In this document: one piece after another, positions 41,890-51,237 of the stretch
Position numbering within the stretch: the first letter of the stretch is position 1
How the letters are laid out: every line of letters starts with the position of its first letter
NCBI RefSeq assembly: GCF_044891285.1
Contig: NZ_JAUIYO010000001.1
Coordinates: forward strand, 62,001 to 126,000
Length of the DNA: 64,000 nt
Source: Pseudobacillus lumedeiriae
Lineage (GTDB): Bacteria; Bacillota; Bacilli; Bacillales; Domibacillaceae
Direction: 5' to 3'
Made by a program: the position numbers and the translations under genes
Notes under the pieces: generated by a model
Seen by the model: only the letters and a program-made list of their open reading frames with translations
Database searches by the model: none
What the model was told of the DNA's origin: nothing

Positions 41890-42375
41890 CTATTTTTTTA
41901 CCACACGATACCTCGCTATCTTCTTGACCTGTTCCGTCATTAGTTCACAGAGTTGTATGTATGCCTGATAAGAATAAGGCCGCCGCAGAATAAATTCAAT
42001 CCGCTCCTTCATATTTACCGGTTTGATCTCAAGGAAGCTTATTTTTTGCTGCCAGCCATTTAATTGAACAGGCAGACTATTTGACCAAAACAGTTCCATA
42101 AAAAACAAGGCAATGGCTGCTTTCATTTCCTCCTGAATGGTTTGATCACGCTTTTCGAATTTTTGTTGTAGTGTCATTTTCAGCTCATGCCATTCGGCTT
42201 CAATCATAGACAATCCCTTTTCCTCACTAAGCCACGGTTGTTCCTGTCCTAACATTTCATAAATAAAAAATGGATAGGCCCCTATGGAAACCTCAGCTGG
42301 CAGCCTTACTTCTTCTCCTGTAAAAAACAACGCGTGCCTTAATTCATGTGGAATGGTAATGAACTGCTTCTTCAC
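41890..42375 (-). CDS. ypoC: YpoC family protein
   Basis: 161 residues, conserved hypothetical found next to nth and dnaD in bacilli. Mostly helical, no signal peptide or membrane span. It starts within the nth stop codon overlap (ATGA), so its translation is coupled to nth. Function unknown. Confidence 0.85.
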   Translation of the reverse strand: MKKQFITIPHELRHALFFTGEEVRLPAEVSIGAYPFFIYEMLGQEQPWLSEEKGLSMIEAEWHELKMTLQQKFEKRDQTIQEEMKAAIALFFMELFWSNSLPVQLNGWQQKISFLEIKPVNMKERIEFILRRPYSYQAYIQLCELMTEQVKKIARYRVVKK

Positions 42376-43025
42376 CCCACGTTCCTCTTCATCCGTTTTT
42401 TCCCTTCACGACATAAGTCGAGCAACGGACAGATGTCACATTGAGGAGATTGCGCCTTGCAATGGTATCGCCCGAAAAAAATGAGGCGATGATGAGTAAC
42501 TGACCATTCTTCCTTTGGAATTTTTCGCATAAGCGTCTCTTCTACCCCTGTGACAGTGTCTTTCCAGCGGCAAAAACCGAGCCGTTTACTTACTCTCTCT
42601 ACGTGCGTATCAACAGCAATCGCAGGCACACCGAAAGCAACAGAAGCGACTACATTCGCTGTCTTGCGGCCAACACCCGGAAGCTTAACGAGTTCATCCT
42701 GTGTTCTAGGTACTTCGCCATTCATTTCCTCTAAGAGCATCCGGCTTAACTTTTGAATGTTCTTAGCTTTATTACGAAATAAACCAATCGAACGAATATC
42801 CTCTTGAAGTTCTTCGAGAGGAACAGACAAGTAATCTTCTGGCGTTTTATATTTTTTAAATAAATCCTTTGTCACTTTATTCACTAGCGCGTCTGTACAT
42901 TGAGCTGACAATGCCACTGCAATAACTAATTCAAATGGGTTATCATGGTTCAATTCACAATGAGCATCTGGAAACATCTCAGCCATCGTGTCGAGACAAT
43001 AGCGTATTTGTGTTTTATTCAGCAT
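42372..43025 (-). CDS. nth: Endonuclease III
   Basis: 217 residues from ATG 43025 (AGGAG upstream); the frame stays open further upstream but overlaps dnaD. DNA glycosylase/AP lyase for oxidised pyrimidines. Helix-hairpin-helix LPGVGRKTANVV with the catalytic Lys near 120, the general-base Asp in VDTHVERVSKR near 138, and the four-cysteine [4Fe-4S] loop CKAQSPQCDICPLLDLC at the C-terminus. Operon dnaD-nth-ypoC. Confidence 0.97.
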   Translation of the reverse strand: MLNKTQIRYCLDTMAEMFPDAHCELNHDNPFELVIAVALSAQCTDALVNKVTKDLFKKYKTPEDYLSVPLEELQEDIRSIGLFRNKAKNIQKLSRMLLEEMNGEVPRTQDELVKLPGVGRKTANVVASVAFGVPAIAVDTHVERVSKRLGFCRWKDTVTGVEETLMRKIPKEEWSVTHHRLIFFGRYHCKAQSPQCDICPLLDLCREGKKRMKRNVG

Positions 43026-43041
43026 GATTCTTTCTCTCCTT

Positions 43042-43734
43042 TTACTGTTCAAGCCAGTTATAAAAAGGAACGGCTTTTTTAGATCGCTGCACTTGATCAG
43101 AGGAGGGTTGTTGATGCTGCCTGAAACGCTGACCATATTCCCTCGCTTGCTCCAGCGTTTCAATTCCTTGCTTTTTCCATTCGAAAAGAATTCGATCAAT
43201 ATAGCGGAAATTCAGTTTTCCGGAAATAACAGCTTCCCTCAGGGCAGCTTTAATAATAACAGCATCATGATGATCTTGATCAATCCAAATAGCCAGCGTT
43301 TCGCATTCAAGCGGCGACAGCGGCCGGCCAAATTCTTGTTCGAAACAAGTATATAAATTTTGCTCCTCGTTCATCGCTTGATGAAGAGTAGACTGTCTAG
43401 ACTGCTGAATCATAAAATTCGCCAACTTTTCCCAAAGAGGTTTTAACGAATAACGTTCAAAACCTAGCGCATCCCCTTGTTCGATTGCAATGACTTGCTG
43501 TTGTATGAGCTTTTGTACTAGAGTTGAACACTCTTCAGTAGAAATGGTCATAGAAGCGGACAGTTCCTCGAATGTCGGGAAATGCCGGCCTTTCTGTTTA
43601 CATGCAAAAATCTGCAGAAGCAAGACAAGTTCAGCTTCCGACAACTTCAATCTACTATAATGAGCCAGCAGCACTTGCGGCACACTGACCATTCCTTCAT
43701 CCATCCAGTGCATTAATAAATCTTTTTGTTCCAT
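43042..43734 (-). CDS. dnaD: Replication initiation protein DnaD
   Basis: 230 residues from ATG 43734, after GAGGTG. The N-terminal winged helix (LLMHWMDEGMVSVPQVLLAH) mediates oligomer formation; the C-terminal DnaB_2 domain has the YIDRILFEWKKQGI motif. It loads with DnaA and DnaB at origins and during restart. Sits 125 bases downstream of the asnS-like gene and just upstream of nth, the standard order. Confidence 0.95.
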   Translation of the reverse strand: MEQKDLLMHWMDEGMVSVPQVLLAHYSRLKLSEAELVLLLQIFACKQKGRHFPTFEELSASMTISTEECSTLVQKLIQQQVIAIEQGDALGFERYSLKPLWEKLANFMIQQSRQSTLHQAMNEEQNLYTCFEQEFGRPLSPLECETLAIWIDQDHHDAVIIKAALREAVISGKLNFRYIDRILFEWKKQGIETLEQAREYGQRFRQHQQPSSDQVQRSKKAVPFYNWLEQ

Positions 43735-43861
43735 CGCAGACACCTCGTTCCTAGTATATCATGATGCCATTTTAAAAATGAGAATTGACAACTAAGAAAT
43801 TATTATTCAGGAAACATGAACGCTTCATTCAGTTAAAAAACAAATGGTCAGCGCCCCAAAT

Positions 43862-45073
43862 TTAACGTTTCAGTTTCCCAACTCTACACTGGGAGGAAGC
43901 AGGTAGATGATGTATGACCTGCGGGAAAGGAATCATTTCATGAATGCGCTCTACTCCACTAATCCAAGCAATCATCTGTTCAAGGGAGAGTTCAATACTT
44001 ACATATGGGAAAGGGCTATTCTTCCTCCATTGGGGACCCCATATGTCATTTTCTTGGACAATGGCCTGTTCCTTCATCCGTTTCGAATCGGCCATCATTT
44101 CGCCAGATCTTTCAGGTGCAATGAGTACAGCACATAATACGATTTTCTCACGACTTTCACCCAGCGGTATATAACATGATTTCATCAAAGCAGGGTAATC
44201 CGTAATAAACATCGGATACCCGTAGCGTTCTGCGATCGCTGTTTTATGAGAAGCATCGAAATGATCTCCCCATTTCATATGATGAAATCCATTCTTGTGT
44301 AAAAATTCGAGAGCTTGATCATACGTAATTCTCGGAAACGGGGCTTGAACGTTCTCAAGCTTTAGTGTATCCCGTCCGAGCCGGTCCAACTCTAATTGGC
44401 AGTTCTTTAGTACCGAGCGGATGATATGAATGACGTATTCTTCTTGTACCTTCAGATGATCTTCAAAATAAGAGCAAGCTGTCGTCGGCTCAATCATCCA
44501 GCATTCAATTAGATGACGTCCCGCATGTAATTTGTCTGACCGGACATCCTGCTTAAAGGAAAACATCATTCCAGCTGACGCTGCTTCCGGTGCATTACGC
44601 ATGACAACCGATTGATCTTCTTGAACAAACCCCTGTTGTTTAAAAAAAGCTGTCGTCGACCGGATGATCTCATTGCGAATTTTCATGACTGCATGCTGGC
44701 GGCGGGATCGGAACCATAGGTGGTGGTGATCCGCTTCCGATTCGATGCCGTACGTATTTGATACCTCTAGGGGATCCATCAACACAGAAACAATTTCTAG
44801 ATTGGTTATGATCAATTCACATCCAATCAGGGAGTTGTGATCTTCTTGAACCATTCCGGTAACGTACACAGAAGATCCTTTGACAGCAGATTTTGCTTTT
44901 TTAAACAAATCTTCTCCGACATCACTTTTTACGACTATCCCTTGAATAAAGCCTGTTCCATCGCGGAATTGCAAAAAAGCCCTATTGCCGCTGGAACGTC
45001 TATTTACCAGCCATGCTCCAATGGTCACTTCTTGTCCAACGAATTGACCTGCTTCTGCTATCACCGTTTTCAT
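43862..45073 (-). CDS. Degenerate asparaginyl-tRNA synthetase-like protein at the asnS locus
   Basis: 403 residues. The N-terminal OB-fold anticodon domain looks normal (VTIGAWLVNRRSSGNRAFLQ, GTGFIQGIVVK), and motif 1 is present (QHAVMKIRNEIIRS). The catalytic domain is damaged. The stretch between residues ~160 and 175 lacks some 30 residues that hold the QS.QLY substrate loop. The motif 2 FRAE is VRSD. LCADLIAPEG is LCAVLIAPER. Motif 3, normally GLGLER, is LSLEQ and has lost its arginine. The frame is uninterrupted and a good promoter and start are present. It should not aminoacylate. It could be a paralogue kept for RNA binding or regulation; a true asnS or the GatCAB route must exist elsewhere. 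Confidence 0.85.
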   Translation of the reverse strand: MKTVIAEAGQFVGQEVTIGAWLVNRRSSGNRAFLQFRDGTGFIQGIVVKSDVGEDLFKKAKSAVKGSSVYVTGMVQEDHNSLIGCELIITNLEIVSVLMDPLEVSNTYGIESEADHHHLWFRSRRQHAVMKIRNEIIRSTTAFFKQQGFVQEDQSVVMRNAPEAASAGMMFSFKQDVRSDKLHAGRHLIECWMIEPTTACSYFEDHLKVQEEYVIHIIRSVLKNCQLELDRLGRDTLKLENVQAPFPRITYDQALEFLHKNGFHHMKWGDHFDASHKTAIAERYGYPMFITDYPALMKSCYIPLGESREKIVLCAVLIAPERSGEMMADSKRMKEQAIVQENDIWGPQWRKNSPFPYVSIELSLEQMIAWISGVERIHEMIPFPQVIHHLPASSQCRVGKLKR

Positions 45074-45119
45074 CTAAGCGGCCCCCTTCCGTCCAGTCAT
45101 TACTCGCCTATTTGTTCAT

Positions 45120-45149
45120 ATTATAGCTGGCTTTCTTTATGAAATTCAA
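45120..45149 (-). promoter_or_regulatory. Promoter of the asnS-like gene
   Basis: Minus strand TTGAAT (45144-45149), an 18-base spacer and TATAAT (45120-45125), 47 bases before the start codon. No T-box sequence lies in the leader. Confidence 0.75.
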
Positions 45150-45185
45150 GAAGTGGACATCCTCCCTTTATTTCCCATAAAAAAG

Positions 45186-45310
45186 AGAGCCTGACCCAAA
45201 TTCAAAGTTTCAGACCTCACAACATCAATGTACTTATGTATTTGAAGGATAGACATCCACTATATACAGTACATTAAAAGTAAGGCCAGACCTTTTTTGA
45301 GCCAGACTCT
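45186..45310 (-). terminator. Long composite hairpin after aspB
   Basis: AGAGTCTGGCTC pairs with GGGTCAGGCTCT using three G-U pairs; inside, GGCCTTAC faces GTGAGGTC and AATGTACT faces AGTACATT. A T-run (TTTTTTA) follows the last arm. It ends the ypmA-aspB transcript. Confidence 0.7.
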
Positions 45311-45349
45311 TCTATTTCTTTCTCTCGTATAATGTTTTATTCTATAGAA

Positions 45350-46549
45350 TTATTTCTTAGCTGCCGCATGACTGTTAACATACTCTGCAATACGGTCAAC
45401 CGCCTTTTCAAGCAAGTCAAGAGAAGTCGCGTAAGATAGACGGATATTATCTGGGGAACCGAAACCGCTTCCTGGAATAACCGCTACTTTTGCTTCCTCG
45501 AGAAGTGCTTTTACAAAACCATCTACATCACTGAACCCTGTCAATGCTGCCGCTTCTTTCACATTCGGGAACAAATAGAAAGCTCCCTGCGGTTTTAAGC
45601 AGCTGACACCTGGAATCTCATTCAGCTTACGATGAATAATATTTAAACGCTCTGCAAATGCTTTTTTCATTTCTTCTACTGGTTCTTGCGTTCCCTCATA
45701 CGCTGCAATCGTACCGTATTGGGATACGGCTGTTGGATTAGATGTCGAATGACTTGCAAGATCGGTCATCGCTGTAATCACTTGTTCATTACCAGCAGCA
45801 TAGCCAATACGCCATCCTGTCATCGAATGAGATTTTGACACACCGTTAATAATGATTGTCTGTTCTTTTAAAGCAGGCGAAATCTCTGCAATAGATACGT
45901 GCTTATTCTCACCATAAACAAGCTTTTCATAAATTTCATCTGAAACGATCCAAATGTTATGTTTCAACGCCACTTCTCCAAGTGCCTGCAATTCTTCTTT
46001 CGAATAAAGCATACCTGTAGGATTACTTGGCGAGTTAATAATGACGGCTTTTGTTTTCGCTGTAATAGCGGATTCAAGCTGCTCTGGTGTAATTTTGAAG
46101 TTATTTCCTTCTTTACCATCAATGTATACCGGTGTACCATCAGCTAATTTGACTTGCTCTGGATAACTTACCCAGTATGGAGTCGGGATGATGACTTCAT
46201 CTCCTTCATCCAAAATGACTTGAAACAACGTATATAGAGCATGTTTTGCTCCGACAGTCACAATGATCTCGCTGCGTTTGTATGAAATACCTTGATCTTT
46301 CTCAAACTTGCCGATGATCGCATCTTTTAATTCTGGCAGACCTCCGGACGGCGTATATTTTGTCTGTCCTTTTTTCAATGATTCATAGGCAGCTTCAATG
46401 ATATGTGCTGGCGTATTAAAATCAGGCTCTCCTGCTCCAAGACCAATAACATCGATGCCTTGTGCCTTCATTTCTTTTGCTTTAGCTGTAATAGCAAGTG
46501 TTGTAGAAGGAGTTAATGCTTTAACTCGTTGAGCTAATTGAACGTTCAC
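45350..46549 (-). CDS. aspB: Aspartate aminotransferase
   Basis: 399 residues from GTG 46549 (GGAGG eight bases upstream). PLP enzyme, class I/II, interconverting aspartate and 2-oxoglutarate with oxaloacetate and glutamate. The PLP lysine is in NGVSKSHSMTGWRIG near residue 240; INSPSNPTG and VSDEIYEKLVY are typical of subgroup I-gamma AspB. It follows ypmA and precedes the asnS-like gene, the B. subtilis order. Aspartate also feeds PanD, encoded 4 kb upstream. Confidence 0.95.
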   Translation of the reverse strand: MNVQLAQRVKALTPSTTLAITAKAKEMKAQGIDVIGLGAGEPDFNTPAHIIEAAYESLKKGQTKYTPSGGLPELKDAIIGKFEKDQGISYKRSEIIVTVGAKHALYTLFQVILDEGDEVIIPTPYWVSYPEQVKLADGTPVYIDGKEGNNFKITPEQLESAITAKTKAVIINSPSNPTGMLYSKEELQALGEVALKHNIWIVSDEIYEKLVYGENKHVSIAEISPALKEQTIIINGVSKSHSMTGWRIGYAAGNEQVITAMTDLASHSTSNPTAVSQYGTIAAYEGTQEPVEEMKKAFAERLNIIHRKLNEIPGVSCLKPQGAFYLFPNVKEAAALTGFSDVDGFVKALLEEAKVAVIPGSGFGSPDNIRLSYATSLDLLEKAVDRIAEYVNSHAAAKK

Positions 46550-46587
46550 GGGGAATACCTCCACTATTCTTTTCTTTTTCATCATAA

Positions 46588-46758
46588 CTATGTACGGTAA
46601 ATAGTAAAAACAGCTTTATCTTTGTCTTTTTTATCGAGTGCCAGACCAAACATGAGATCTTCCCGCTTTAACGTGCGGTTCAATATATCGACCACTTTAT
46701 ACAAGTCAGGCTGGTTCTTGATGGTGACAGTGGATAAAACTTCAATTTTACTTTCCAT
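46588..46758 (-). CDS. ypmA: YpmA (DUF4264) small protein
   Basis: 56 residues, MESKIEVLSTVTIKNQPDL onwards, ending VFTIYRT. Same length and position as B. subtilis YpmA, just before aspB. GGAGG lies eight bases upstream of ATG 46758. Function unknown; a small alpha/beta fold is likely. Confidence 0.88.
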   Translation of the reverse strand: MESKIEVLSTVTIKNQPDLYKVVDILNRTLKREDLMFGLALDKKDKDKAVFTIYRT

Positions 46759-46840
46759 TTGAATGCCTCCATTCTTTTATATTATAGCAGGAAATCATCG
46801 AAGGTCATTAATAAATTTTTCGAAAAAATTAGAATCCCCT

Positions 46841-47647
46841 CTATTTCAAATAGGGTACAGAAAAGATTTCGTAGCCTTCTTTCGTAAATTTAATGGTGAA
46901 TAATCCATGCTGTTCAGTATAGTAAATATCAATCCACATTTGATGGAGCATTTCCATTAACTCTCCGTCTGGATGTCGTTTTTTTTGCTTAAATAAGACA
47001 GCCGTTTGCGGATCGATGTGCGTCAATAAACTGTAAGATATGCTTCCCCGTTTTCCAAACATAGGGATCTTCACAATGTTGCTGTCTTTGAGAGAATGAG
47101 TGAACATTTTCTTTTCAGCTGATGGGGAAGCTGACGACATCCATAAAAATCGAGAATCATAATGTTTAATGGAGAAATCAAGCCCTTCTCCTTTTTTCAA
47201 TCCACTATAAAGAACAACTAAGTGAACCCCGGGTCCCAGCTTCCGCAAGTCCCCCTCTTTCCACTCTTCATATATGAGACCGTCCTCCTGAAAGGTTCCC
47301 TGCATCGGCAGGCCAGAGATTACTTTTTTCAGCTTCCGCTTTTTTACTAATTGATGGATAATGGGCTCTTGCCAATATTTTTTTTCCGTAATAATGAGAC
47401 CGTCCAATGTACGAATCTGAAATTGATTCATGTATCGAAAGATTTCCGCTCCGGTGCCCTTATAGCCCGTGTTAATTAAGTAATGGCGTCCGTCCGCCGT
47501 ATGCAAAATGGCTGCTTCTCCATCAGTCAGCGGCAAAAATGAAAGAGCAAATTCATCTGCTTTCAAATTCAAATGGACGACGGATGCATCCGCATACATA
47601 GGAAAAATGAACAATAGACAAATAATAACAGCTATAATCTTCCTCAT
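46841..47647 (-). CDS. Secreted ComEC-like metallo-beta-lactamase-fold protein lacking the metal motif
   Basis: 268 residues with a signal peptide (MRKIIAVIICLLFIFPMYADA). The body follows the ComEC/Rec2 C-terminal pattern: FLPLTDGEAAILHTADGRHYLINTGYKG (in parts), then strands like LDGLIITEKKYWQE where active members have HxHxDH. Here no histidine cluster remains, so it should not bind two zincs. It occupies the slot between ypmA and dinG where B. subtilis has ypmB. Perhaps a nucleic-acid- or wall-binding pseudoenzyme outside the membrane; this is inference. Confidence 0.65.
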   Translation of the reverse strand: MRKIIAVIICLLFIFPMYADASVVHLNLKADEFALSFLPLTDGEAAILHTADGRHYLINTGYKGTGAEIFRYMNQFQIRTLDGLIITEKKYWQEPIIHQLVKKRKLKKVISGLPMQGTFQEDGLIYEEWKEGDLRKLGPGVHLVVLYSGLKKGEGLDFSIKHYDSRFLWMSSASPSAEKKMFTHSLKDSNIVKIPMFGKRGSISYSLLTHIDPQTAVLFKQKKRHPDGELMEMLHQMWIDIYYTEQHGLFTIKFTKEGYEIFSVPYLK

Positions 47648-47719
47648 AACGGCCGCTCCTTTCGCTACCGTTAGAGTATGTCATTCATCTCAAAAATAAA
47701 CGCGGGCACCGTCCGGAAA

Positions 47720-50527
47720 TCACAGCCAGTCTTCAATCATCTCAACCGTTTCACTAAGCGATGCTTCCTTTACAGGAATGTCGGGGATCGAACGCAAAAA
47801 GGTTTTTCCATACGTATTCGTTTGTATACGCCGGTCAAATACGATAATGATCCCTCTGTCTGTACTGCTCCTAATTAATCGTCCAAAACCCTGCTTGAAG
47901 CGCAAAACAGCCTGCGGAAGAGAATACGCTGAAAAAGCGTTTTTTCCTATTTGAGTAAGCTGTTCATTTTTCGCCTGCGTAAACGGCTCGTCCGGCGGCG
48001 AAAAAGGCAGACGGACGATGACGAGACAAGACAAGTCTTTTCCAGGAATATCGATGCCTTCCCAAAAACTATTCGTACCAAATAGAATCGCCTTATCAAA
48101 CCTTTGGAAATTCCTTGTCAGCCGGGCTCTGCTCCCGTTCGTAATACCTTGTGCTAACAAAATATAGTCATCGATCAGCCCGCTGTCTTTCATCAAATCG
48201 TGAGTTCTCTTCATCATATCGAACGAAGTGAATAAAACGAGCATTCTGCCTTTTGCTGCTTCAGCGACGGCAGTTAAATGATTAGCCAGTGCTTCAATGT
48301 ACTCCTCGTGATATACACTTTTTACGTTAGGTACATCGTTAGGAATGATCATCCGGCAATTTTTCTGAAAGTCAAAAGGAGACGATAAGATCACTTCATT
48401 ATGATCGAATGAGGACAATCCTGACTCTGCAGCGAAAAACTGAAAGGAGCCGTTCACTGTTAACGTTGCTGAAGTGAAAATTACATGTTTCTTTTCAAGA
48501 ATAGCTTCTTGAATCATCTTTGCCACTTCCATCGGATGAGATTTAAGGACAAATGTGTTAGAAAGGGAACGGCTGTCTCCCTCCATCCAAATGACCTCAT
48601 CCTCTTCTGGACGAAAAATGATTTTTTCCAGTGCCAGCTGAAAGTCTTGCCATTCTTCAATCATTTCTTGGAAATCATCCATTTTCATCTGTTCTGATGC
48701 TGTCATTTGTTCACGAAATTCAGTGATTTTCTTCAGCCGCTGCTTCATCCAGACGACGAGTTCTCCTATTAACAGATCAATTCTTTCCGCTCCATATTCT
48801 ACGTGATCCCAATAAGTAAGTTGTCTTGATTCGGAAGTTAATCGCAGCTGGCGCCGATGCCAACTGCTTCCAGCCCTTTTTTTCGTATGATGGTCAAAGT
48901 ACATCTGCAGCACTTTAAACCATTCGTCACTTTCAAACTGGAGTTCTTGAAGCTTTCGATTAATGGAGATCCGTTCATCTTCCTGTTCCGATAAACAGTA
49001 CTTCACGAATAACTGTTCAATTTGATAAAACAGTTCCTTTTGTTCATACGTACCGACTTTGCCGAATAATTGTTTACACCCCGTCTGATCAATGGATACA
49101 CCAAGGCGATCTCGTGCCGCCCGCTCGAAATGATGGGCTTCATCAATAATGACATGCGTATAGGGGGGGAACACAGATTTTTTTGCTGCCAAGTCTGCTA
49201 CAAGCAGCGAATGATTCGTAATTACAATGTCTGCTTCCTTTGCCTGCTTTTTCGCGTGTAAGTAAAAATCTTTATCCAGCCACGCTTTGCGGCCTTTATT
49301 CATGTAATCTCCGTCTTGTTTAATTTCGTTCCAAAAAAGTTCACCGCCGGAGGACAAATTAATTTCGTCCACATCTCCTATTTCTGTCTCAAGCAGCCAA
49401 GTAAGAATCTGCATTTTAGCAAGAACAAAGTCATAATTATCACTTGTTTCTTTCAAACTTTGAGTAAATTTATACAAATCGATATAGTGGCTTCTTCCTT
49501 TTAACACAGCTGCCATAATCTGAAATGGCAATACTTTTTGCAGTTGACGGATCTCCTTCTGCAATAGCTGCTGCTGGAGAATCACGGTATACGTACTCAC
49601 AATAACGGGTTCTTTTTCTTGTTTGCTTCGGTAGACAGCCGGCAGCAAATAGCCGAGTGATTTCCCTGTACCTGTTCCTGCTTCTACCGCCAAATGTTTA
49701 GAGATCTGCAGGGATTCATAAACAAGATTCATCATATCCATTTGGCTATTTCGAAGTTCAAACTGGGGCACAGCGGAGAGTAAAGCTGCCTTCTCTTCCT
49801 TTGTTTCCGGGTAAGCTAAGGAAGCTTTTTCGACGAACCTCCGCTCAATCTTCTTTTTGCGAAGAGCAAGCCCTCTATATACTTCTATCTGCTCCGGCAG
49901 CTGTTCGATATTGCGCTGTTTCGTCTCAATGATGGCCTTCATTAATAAATAAATATCGCTTTTTAACCGCCGGGCAAGCTGTTCTAGTTTTTCCAGTGTC
50001 ACCATAGGAAGGCTTTCGAGCTTCTCTATCATCATTAAGAGCATTTCTGCTGTGACATAAGCATCGCTGTCCGCCTGATGCGGCCGATCGTGGATTAAAC
50101 CGAGGTTACCGGTTAACTCTCCCAATTTATAGCTGTCTGACATCGGCCAGACAATTCTAGCCAGCTCTACCGTGTCAATCGTTGCACCTGAAAAGGAGGA
50201 GTATCCCGCCCTTTCAAGCTCCGCCTGAAGAAATTGAAGATCAAAAGCGACATTGTGGGCAACAAAAACAGCATCGTCTAATAGGGGAAGAATATCTTTC
50301 GCTGCTTCATGAAAAAGCGGAGCATCTTTCACCATCTCATCCGAAATCCCCGTCAGCTCCTCAATAAACATAGGAATAGGCATCTGCGGGTTAAAAAAAG
50401 AAGTATACTGTCCGGTAATTTGTTTATTTTCAATAACGACAAAGGAGGCCTGGATAATGCGGTCATTCCCTTTCGACGCATGGCCGGTCGTTTCAAGGTC
50501 AGTGACGACAAATTTTGGATACGTCAT
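47720..50527 (-). CDS. dinG: DinG-type ATP-dependent helicase with exonuclease domain
   Basis: 935 residues. Residues 1-170 are a DnaQ-like 3'-5' exonuclease (VTDLETTGHASKGNDR with the DxE pair; HNVAFDLQFL; HQADSDAYVTA). The helicase core has Walker A VEAGTGTGKSLGY near residue 285, DEAH in VIIDEAHHFE near 465, and a final motif LRFKQGFGRLIRS near 885. As in other Gram-positive DinG proteins, the iron-sulfur cysteines of E. coli DinG are not evident and the exonuclease is fused in front. Role in replication or recombination repair inferred. Confidence 0.93.
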   Translation of the reverse strand: MTYPKFVVTDLETTGHASKGNDRIIQASFVVIENKQITGQYTSFFNPQMPIPMFIEELTGISDEMVKDAPLFHEAAKDILPLLDDAVFVAHNVAFDLQFLQAELERAGYSSFSGATIDTVELARIVWPMSDSYKLGELTGNLGLIHDRPHQADSDAYVTAEMLLMMIEKLESLPMVTLEKLEQLARRLKSDIYLLMKAIIETKQRNIEQLPEQIEVYRGLALRKKKIERRFVEKASLAYPETKEEKAALLSAVPQFELRNSQMDMMNLVYESLQISKHLAVEAGTGTGKSLGYLLPAVYRSKQEKEPVIVSTYTVILQQQLLQKEIRQLQKVLPFQIMAAVLKGRSHYIDLYKFTQSLKETSDNYDFVLAKMQILTWLLETEIGDVDEINLSSGGELFWNEIKQDGDYMNKGRKAWLDKDFYLHAKKQAKEADIVITNHSLLVADLAAKKSVFPPYTHVIIDEAHHFERAARDRLGVSIDQTGCKQLFGKVGTYEQKELFYQIEQLFVKYCLSEQEDERISINRKLQELQFESDEWFKVLQMYFDHHTKKRAGSSWHRRQLRLTSESRQLTYWDHVEYGAERIDLLIGELVVWMKQRLKKITEFREQMTASEQMKMDDFQEMIEEWQDFQLALEKIIFRPEEDEVIWMEGDSRSLSNTFVLKSHPMEVAKMIQEAILEKKHVIFTSATLTVNGSFQFFAAESGLSSFDHNEVILSSPFDFQKNCRMIIPNDVPNVKSVYHEEYIEALANHLTAVAEAAKGRMLVLFTSFDMMKRTHDLMKDSGLIDDYILLAQGITNGSRARLTRNFQRFDKAILFGTNSFWEGIDIPGKDLSCLVIVRLPFSPPDEPFTQAKNEQLTQIGKNAFSAYSLPQAVLRFKQGFGRLIRSSTDRGIIIVFDRRIQTNTYGKTFLRSIPDIPVKEASLSETVEMIEDWL

Positions 50528-50551
50528 AGCGGCTTAACACACCTTTTTTAA

Positions 50552-50781
50552 ATAAAATCTCCTTATTTAGTGTAACATATAAAATTGAGAAAGAGCCAGA
50601 ATGTACATTGTAGAATAAGGCCGTCCTAAAAAGCCGTCTTCATATTTTATTCGATCATCCATCCCTTTGTATGGTTCTTTAAATTTATCCGTTGATTTCC
50701 TTTCCACAAACGTTGAAGCAAGAAGAGGAACGTCTCTCATGTTCACTGAAATGATCCAACAATATCTAATAAGTTTAATCT
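50552..50781. other. Intergenic region between panD and dinG
   Basis: About 230 bases upstream of dinG. It contains a degraded GTTGATTTCC word near 50693 and otherwise nothing I can name beyond the panD terminator at its far end. Confidence 0.35.
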
Positions 50782-50832
50782 AAAAAAGACCGACCCTAAA
50801 AAGTCGTTTTTAACGACCTTTTGGGTCAGCCC
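50782..50832 (-). terminator. panBCD operon terminator
   Basis: GCTGACCCAAAAGGTCGTT and AACGACTTTTTAGGGTCGGTC form a long stem with a short loop, followed by TTTTTTAG on the minus strand. Confidence 0.85.
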
Positions 50833-50847
50833 CATTCTTTCTACCTT

Positions 50848-51231
50848 TTAAATAATCGTACCAGCAATCTCCTCATGAAGAAGCTGTTCAATTTCATTAT
50901 TCTCACCGGCAACGACCACTTTCGGCTGGTGATCTTTCACTTTCTCTTCAGCGACCATTACATAAGAGATAATAATCACTTTATCGCCCGGCTGGACAAG
51001 TCTCGCTGCTGCTCCATTTAAGCAAACAACGCCGCTTCCTCGTTCACCAGGGATAACATACGTTTCTAAACGGGCGCCGTTATTGTTATTGACAATTTGC
51101 ACTTTCTCATTCACAGTCATTCCCGCTGCATCGATTAAATCCTGATCAATGGTAATGCTGCCTACATAATTTAAGTTGGCTTCTGTTACAGTGGCCCGGT
51201 GGATTTTTCCATTCATCATCGTACGAAACAT
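50848..51231 (-). CDS. panD: Aspartate 1-decarboxylase
   Basis: 127 residues from ATG 51231. Makes beta-alanine for pantothenate. A pyruvoyl enzyme: self-cleavage is between Gly24 and Ser25 in NYVGSITID, and this numbering supports the ATG at 51231 over one two codons earlier. Catalytic Tyr and the C-terminal tail are in place. Last gene of panB-panC-panD. Confidence 0.96.
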   Translation of the reverse strand: MFRTMMNGKIHRATVTEANLNYVGSITIDQDLIDAAGMTVNEKVQIVNNNNGARLETYVIPGERGSGVVCLNGAAARLVQPGDKVIIISYVMVAEEKVKDHQPKVVVAGENNEIEQLLHEEIAGTII

Positions 51232-51237
51232 CTTCAT

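Noticed and set aside
42372..43199. Long N-terminal extension of Nth
   Set aside because: The extra 58 codons overlap dnaD, lack a ribosome site and are absent from the family; ATG 43025 has AGGAG upstream.
45074..45349. T-box leader for the asnS-like gene
   Set aside because: No T-box sequence or specifier-type stem is visible; the leader is only about 40 nt after the predicted promoter.
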